Assembly (NCBI RefSeq): GCF_035917455.1
Contig: NZ_CP109078.1
Location: forward strand, 6,432,001 to 6,496,000
Source: Micromonospora sp. NBC_01796
Lineage (GTDB): Bacteria > Actinomycetota > Actinomycetes > Mycobacteriales > Micromonosporaceae
Length of the DNA stretch: 64,000 nt
Reading direction: 5' to 3'
Shown here piece by piece: positions 61,627 through 64,000 of the stretch. Below the pieces are notes generated by a model. That model saw only the letters and a program-made list of their open reading frames with translations. It ran no database searches and was not told the origin of the DNA. Every line of letters starts with the position of its first letter. Position 1 is the stretch's first letter. A program made the translations under genes and the position numbers.

Positions 61627-62481
61627 ATGACTGAATCCGTACACCCGCTACCAGTGGGCACCGAGCAGCAGATTGCCGCGGCCAACGCGAGCGGCCGTAC
61701 GCCGGTCGTGTTCATCCACGGCCTCTGGCTCCTGCCGAGCAGCTGGGACCGGTGGGCGGAGGTGTTCGAGGCCGCCGGCTACGCGCCGCTGACCCCGGGC
61801 TGGCCGGACGACCCGGAGACGGTCGAGGAGGCGAACGCGCACCCGGAGGTCTTCGCCGACAAGACCATCACCCAGGTGGCCGACCACTACGCCGACGTCA
61901 TCGGCAAGCTGGACCGAAAGCCCGCGGTGATCGGGCACTCCTTCGGCGGGCTGCTCACCCAGATCCTCGCCGGGCGGGGCCTGTCGGCGGCGTCGGTGGC
62001 GATCGACGCCGCGCCGTTCCGGGGCGTGCTGCCGTTGCCGATCTCGGCGCTGCGGTCGGCCGCACCGGTGCTCGGCAACCCGGCCAACTGGCACCGTGCC
62101 GTGCCACTCACGTACGACCAGTTCCGGTTCGCGTTCGCCAACGCGGTGACCGAGGACGAGGCGCGGCAGCTCTACGACACGTACGCCGTACCGGCGCCGG
62201 GGGCACCGCTGTTCCAGGCCGCGGCGGCGAACCTGAACCCGTGGACCGAGGCGAAGGTGGACAGCACCAACCCGGAGCGGGGGCCGCTGCTGGTCGTCTC
62301 CGGCGAGCGGGACCACACGGTGCCGAGGGCGATCTCCGAGGCGACGTACGACAAGCAGAAGCGCAACGAGGGCGTGACCGAGTTCGTGGAGATCCCCAAC
62401 CGCGGACACGCGCTCACCATCGACAGCGGCTGGCGCGAGGTCGCCGACACCGCTCTGGCCTTCGTCAAGCGGTTCGTCTAG
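61627..62481 (+). CDS. Alpha/beta hydrolase
   Basis: A 284-residue soluble serine hydrolase. The oxyanion motif is VFIHGLWLLPSSW, the nucleophile elbow VIGHSFGGLLT, the acid Asp in VVSGERDHTVP and the catalytic His in PNRGHALTI; all triad residues are in place. ATG 61627 follows GGGAGAG. No signal peptide. Similar proteins are common next to LuxR/LAL regulators in actinomycetes, but the natural substrate is generally not known. Confidence 0.9.
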   Translation: MTESVHPLPVGTEQQIAAANASGRTPVVFIHGLWLLPSSWDRWAEVFEAAGYAPLTPGWPDDPETVEEANAHPEVFADKTITQVADHYADVIGKLDRKPAVIGHSFGGLLTQILAGRGLSAASVAIDAAPFRGVLPLPISALRSAAPVLGNPANWHRAVPLTYDQFRFAFANAVTEDEARQLYDTYAVPAPGAPLFQAAAANLNPWTEAKVDSTNPERGPLLVVSGERDHTVPRAISEATYDKQKRNEGVTEFVEIPNRGHALTIDSGWREVADTALAFVKRFV

Positions 62482-62561
62482 CGGTTCACCGGCGCGGCCG
62501 GCGACGCCCACGGGCACCCGCCGGCCGCACCGCCGCAGGCGAGCGAGGAGCGGGACCCCTG

Positions 62562-63113
62562 TTGGACGACATCTTCCACGAGTGCGAGCTCCGGCCCGTA
62601 CGGCTGGTCCTGCCGGAGCGGACCGGCTGGTCCCTCTGGGGCGGGAACACGCCCGAAGGCCGCGACTACCTGCTGCCGGTCGGGCGGCGGTACGCGCTGT
62701 TCGACACACCGGAGGCGCTGTGCCGGTACGTCGGAGGTGACCGGTCCTCGCACGTGCTCGCCCGTACACCGGGCTGGACGCGCCTGGTCGAGGCCATCGC
62801 CAGCGGTACGCCCGAGATGTCCGACCCGGACGACTTCCGGCTCGACCGGCTGTTCGCCTGGCGTACGGGAGATGGGCTCGGCGGTCTGCTCGACTGCCTC
62901 AATCTCGTGTGGGACCTCGGCGCGCAGTTCGACGATCCGCTGCTGATCGGGTTCAGCCGACCCGGTGGTCCGTTGCGCCGCATGTATGACGCGCTGTGGC
63001 TCGACTGTGACGAGGTCGCCGAGCCGGACCAGGTGCAGCGGGCGTCGCGGCAGGCGGTCCTGCGCGTGGCGGAGCTGGCCGTCTGGAATCCGGCCCACGT
63101 CGACCACTCCTGA
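62562..63113 (+). CDS. Unrecognised 183-aa protein
   Basis: No family recognised. It begins at TTG 62562 (LDDIFHECEL), with GAGGAG about eleven bases upstream; no ATG or GTG fits better, so the start is uncertain. It has a mixed alpha/beta composition with phrases VRLVLPERTGWSLWGG, YLLPVGRRYALFDTPEAL and LVWDLGAQFDDPLL, no signal peptide or membrane segment, and two central acidic patches. The steady codon bias and the absence of good alternatives on the other strand support it as coding. It follows the hydrolase gene by 80 bases. Confidence 0.62.
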   Translation: MDDIFHECELRPVRLVLPERTGWSLWGGNTPEGRDYLLPVGRRYALFDTPEALCRYVGGDRSSHVLARTPGWTRLVEAIASGTPEMSDPDDFRLDRLFAWRTGDGLGGLLDCLNLVWDLGAQFDDPLLIGFSRPGGPLRRMYDALWLDCDEVAEPDQVQRASRQAVLRVAELAVWNPAHVDHS

Positions 63114-63184
63114 CCGGTCCGGGTCCCGGTGGCCCGGCGCGACCTTCGATAGGCTCCGCCGGAGCCGTGTCGAAGGGATGTCCG

Positions 63185-64000
63185 ATGACCGGGCGGGCAG
63201 GTGTACCGCGAGTGGAGTGGCCGCAGGTGTGTGCCCGGCGCCTGGAGCGGCACGCACTCGGACCCGTGTCGGTCGACGCGAGCCCGGCCGACGTCGCCGG
63301 GGCGATCTGCGGCGCACACGCCCAGGTCCTCTCCGCGGCCGAACTCTCCCTGGGCCTGCGGCTGCAAGGCGCGACCCGGACCGACGTACGCGACGCGTTG
63401 TGGACCGAACGCAGCCTGGTCAAGACGTACGGGCCGCGCGGGACCGTACACCTCTTGCCGACCCGGGACCTGCCGATGTGGACCGGCGCACTGTCGGCGA
63501 TCCCGTCGACGAACCAGTTCCCGGACGACGTGCGGTTGACGGCCGGGCAGACCGAGGAGGTCGTGGGGGCGATCGGCCAGGCGCTGGAGGACGCCGAGTT
63601 GACCGTCGAGGAGCTGGGTGAGGCGGTGCTGGCGGCCACCGGGACGTGGGCGGGTGACCTCGTCGTACCGGCGTTCCAGGAGAAGTGGCCGCGCTGGCGG
63701 CAGGCGATCACGGTGGCGGCGCACCGGGGCGCGCTCTGCTTCGGACCCAACCGTGGCAGGCGGGTCACGTACACCAATCCGCACCGGTGGTTGCCCGGCT
63801 TCCGGCCCAACCGGGGCAAGACGGCCCTCACGAAGGTCGTACGGCAGTACCTGCACGCGTACGGACCGGCGACGTCGAAGCAGTTCGCCCAGTGGATCGG
63901 GGGACCGCCCGGCTGGGCGGCGGAACTGTTCGACTCGCTCTCCGGCGAGTTGCGCGAGGTCGAGTTCGACGGCTCCCCGGCCTGGTTGGCGGCCGACGAC
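63185..64000 (+). CDS. Winged-helix DNA glycosylase-like protein (AlkZ/HTH_42 family), 3' partial
   Basis: The frame is open from ATG 63185 to the window end (272 codons). It reads as the HTH_42/AlkZ family, DNA glycosylases that remove alkylated or crosslinked bases. Landmarks are the helix with GAHAQVLSAAELSLGLRL, WTERSLVKTYGPRGTVHLLP, PMWTGAL, EKWPRWRQAI, GPNRGRRVTYTN and FGP. The family catalytic pair QxQ (or QxD) aligns with HAQ here, so one Gln is His. ATG 63185 has no strong ribosome site; GTG codons follow. The C terminus lies outside the window. Confidence 0.8.
   Translation, partial: MTGRAGVPRVEWPQVCARRLERHALGPVSVDASPADVAGAICGAHAQVLSAAELSLGLRLQGATRTDVRDALWTERSLVKTYGPRGTVHLLPTRDLPMWTGALSAIPSTNQFPDDVRLTAGQTEEVVGAIGQALEDAELTVEELGEAVLAATGTWAGDLVVPAFQEKWPRWRQAITVAAHRGALCFGPNRGRRVTYTNPHRWLPGFRPNRGKTALTKVVRQYLHAYGPATSKQFAQWIGGPPGWAAELFDSLSGELREVEFDGSPAWLAADD

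Overview
The window is high-GC DNA with frequent GTG starts, Tat signals, lipoprotein boxes, SARP/LAL-type regulators and an LpqY-SugABC-type trehalose importer. This fits an actinomycete, most likely of the family Micromonosporaceae (inference; no rRNA or core marker was available). It reads as ordinary chromosome with about 50 protein genes. I found no tRNA, rRNA, CRISPR array, prophage or intact transposon. The first and last genes are cut by the window edges.

Left part (1-16.6 kb): an M56-type peptidase (partial), a GH3 lipoprotein, a small secreted protein, an acetyltransferase and a membrane protein, an alpha/beta hydrolase, and a Tat-exported flavoprotein. A short accessory island follows at 7.35-7.82 kb: a long palindrome, a (GGGGA)n tract and the remnant of an NmrA-like gene. 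Then come two TetR genes divergent from an MFS exporter, an SDR protein without its catalytic Tyr/Lys divergent from a LysR regulator over a clear palindrome, and a DUF1800-DUF1501 pair whose end overlaps the LysR gene antisense.

Middle (16.6-34.2 kb): a secreted phosphoesterase, an MMPL transporter, and a SARP regulator divergent from a flavin oxidoreductase. Three GTCGAC repeats spaced 11 bp apart between these two look like a SARP binding site. Next are an M23-GGT-Gfo/Idh operon and, divergent to it, the trehalose importer operon lpqY-sugA-sugB-sugC with a small overlapping leader ORF and a 17-bp terminator. After a DMT permease comes an hsp20 gene whose promoter is covered by a CIRCE (HrcA) operator.

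34.5-44.9 kb holds the two most unusual blocks. One is a GT-C / GT2 / GH26 cluster that looks like a synthase-plus-hydrolase system for an extracellular polysaccharide. The other is a set of poorly described proteins: a 724-aa protein with three repeats and an ADP-ribosyltransferase-like tail, a MinD/EspI-like ATPase with a repeat-built N terminus, and an unrecognised 379-aa protein, followed by an AlkB-like oxygenase.

Right part (45-64 kb): a secreted M14 carboxypeptidase with a repeat tail, a fasciclin lipoprotein, a cobalamin riboswitch controlling cbtB-cbtA (cobalt uptake), a phosphatase-like protein lacking the RHG arginine, two different RecQ helicases in tandem, a TAP-like secreted peptidase, a PhoD phosphatase with a propeller-like secreted partner, a LAL regulator divergent from a hydrolase, and a partial AlkZ-like winged-helix protein. 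Many gene ends carry strong GC-rich hairpins, which I list as terminators.
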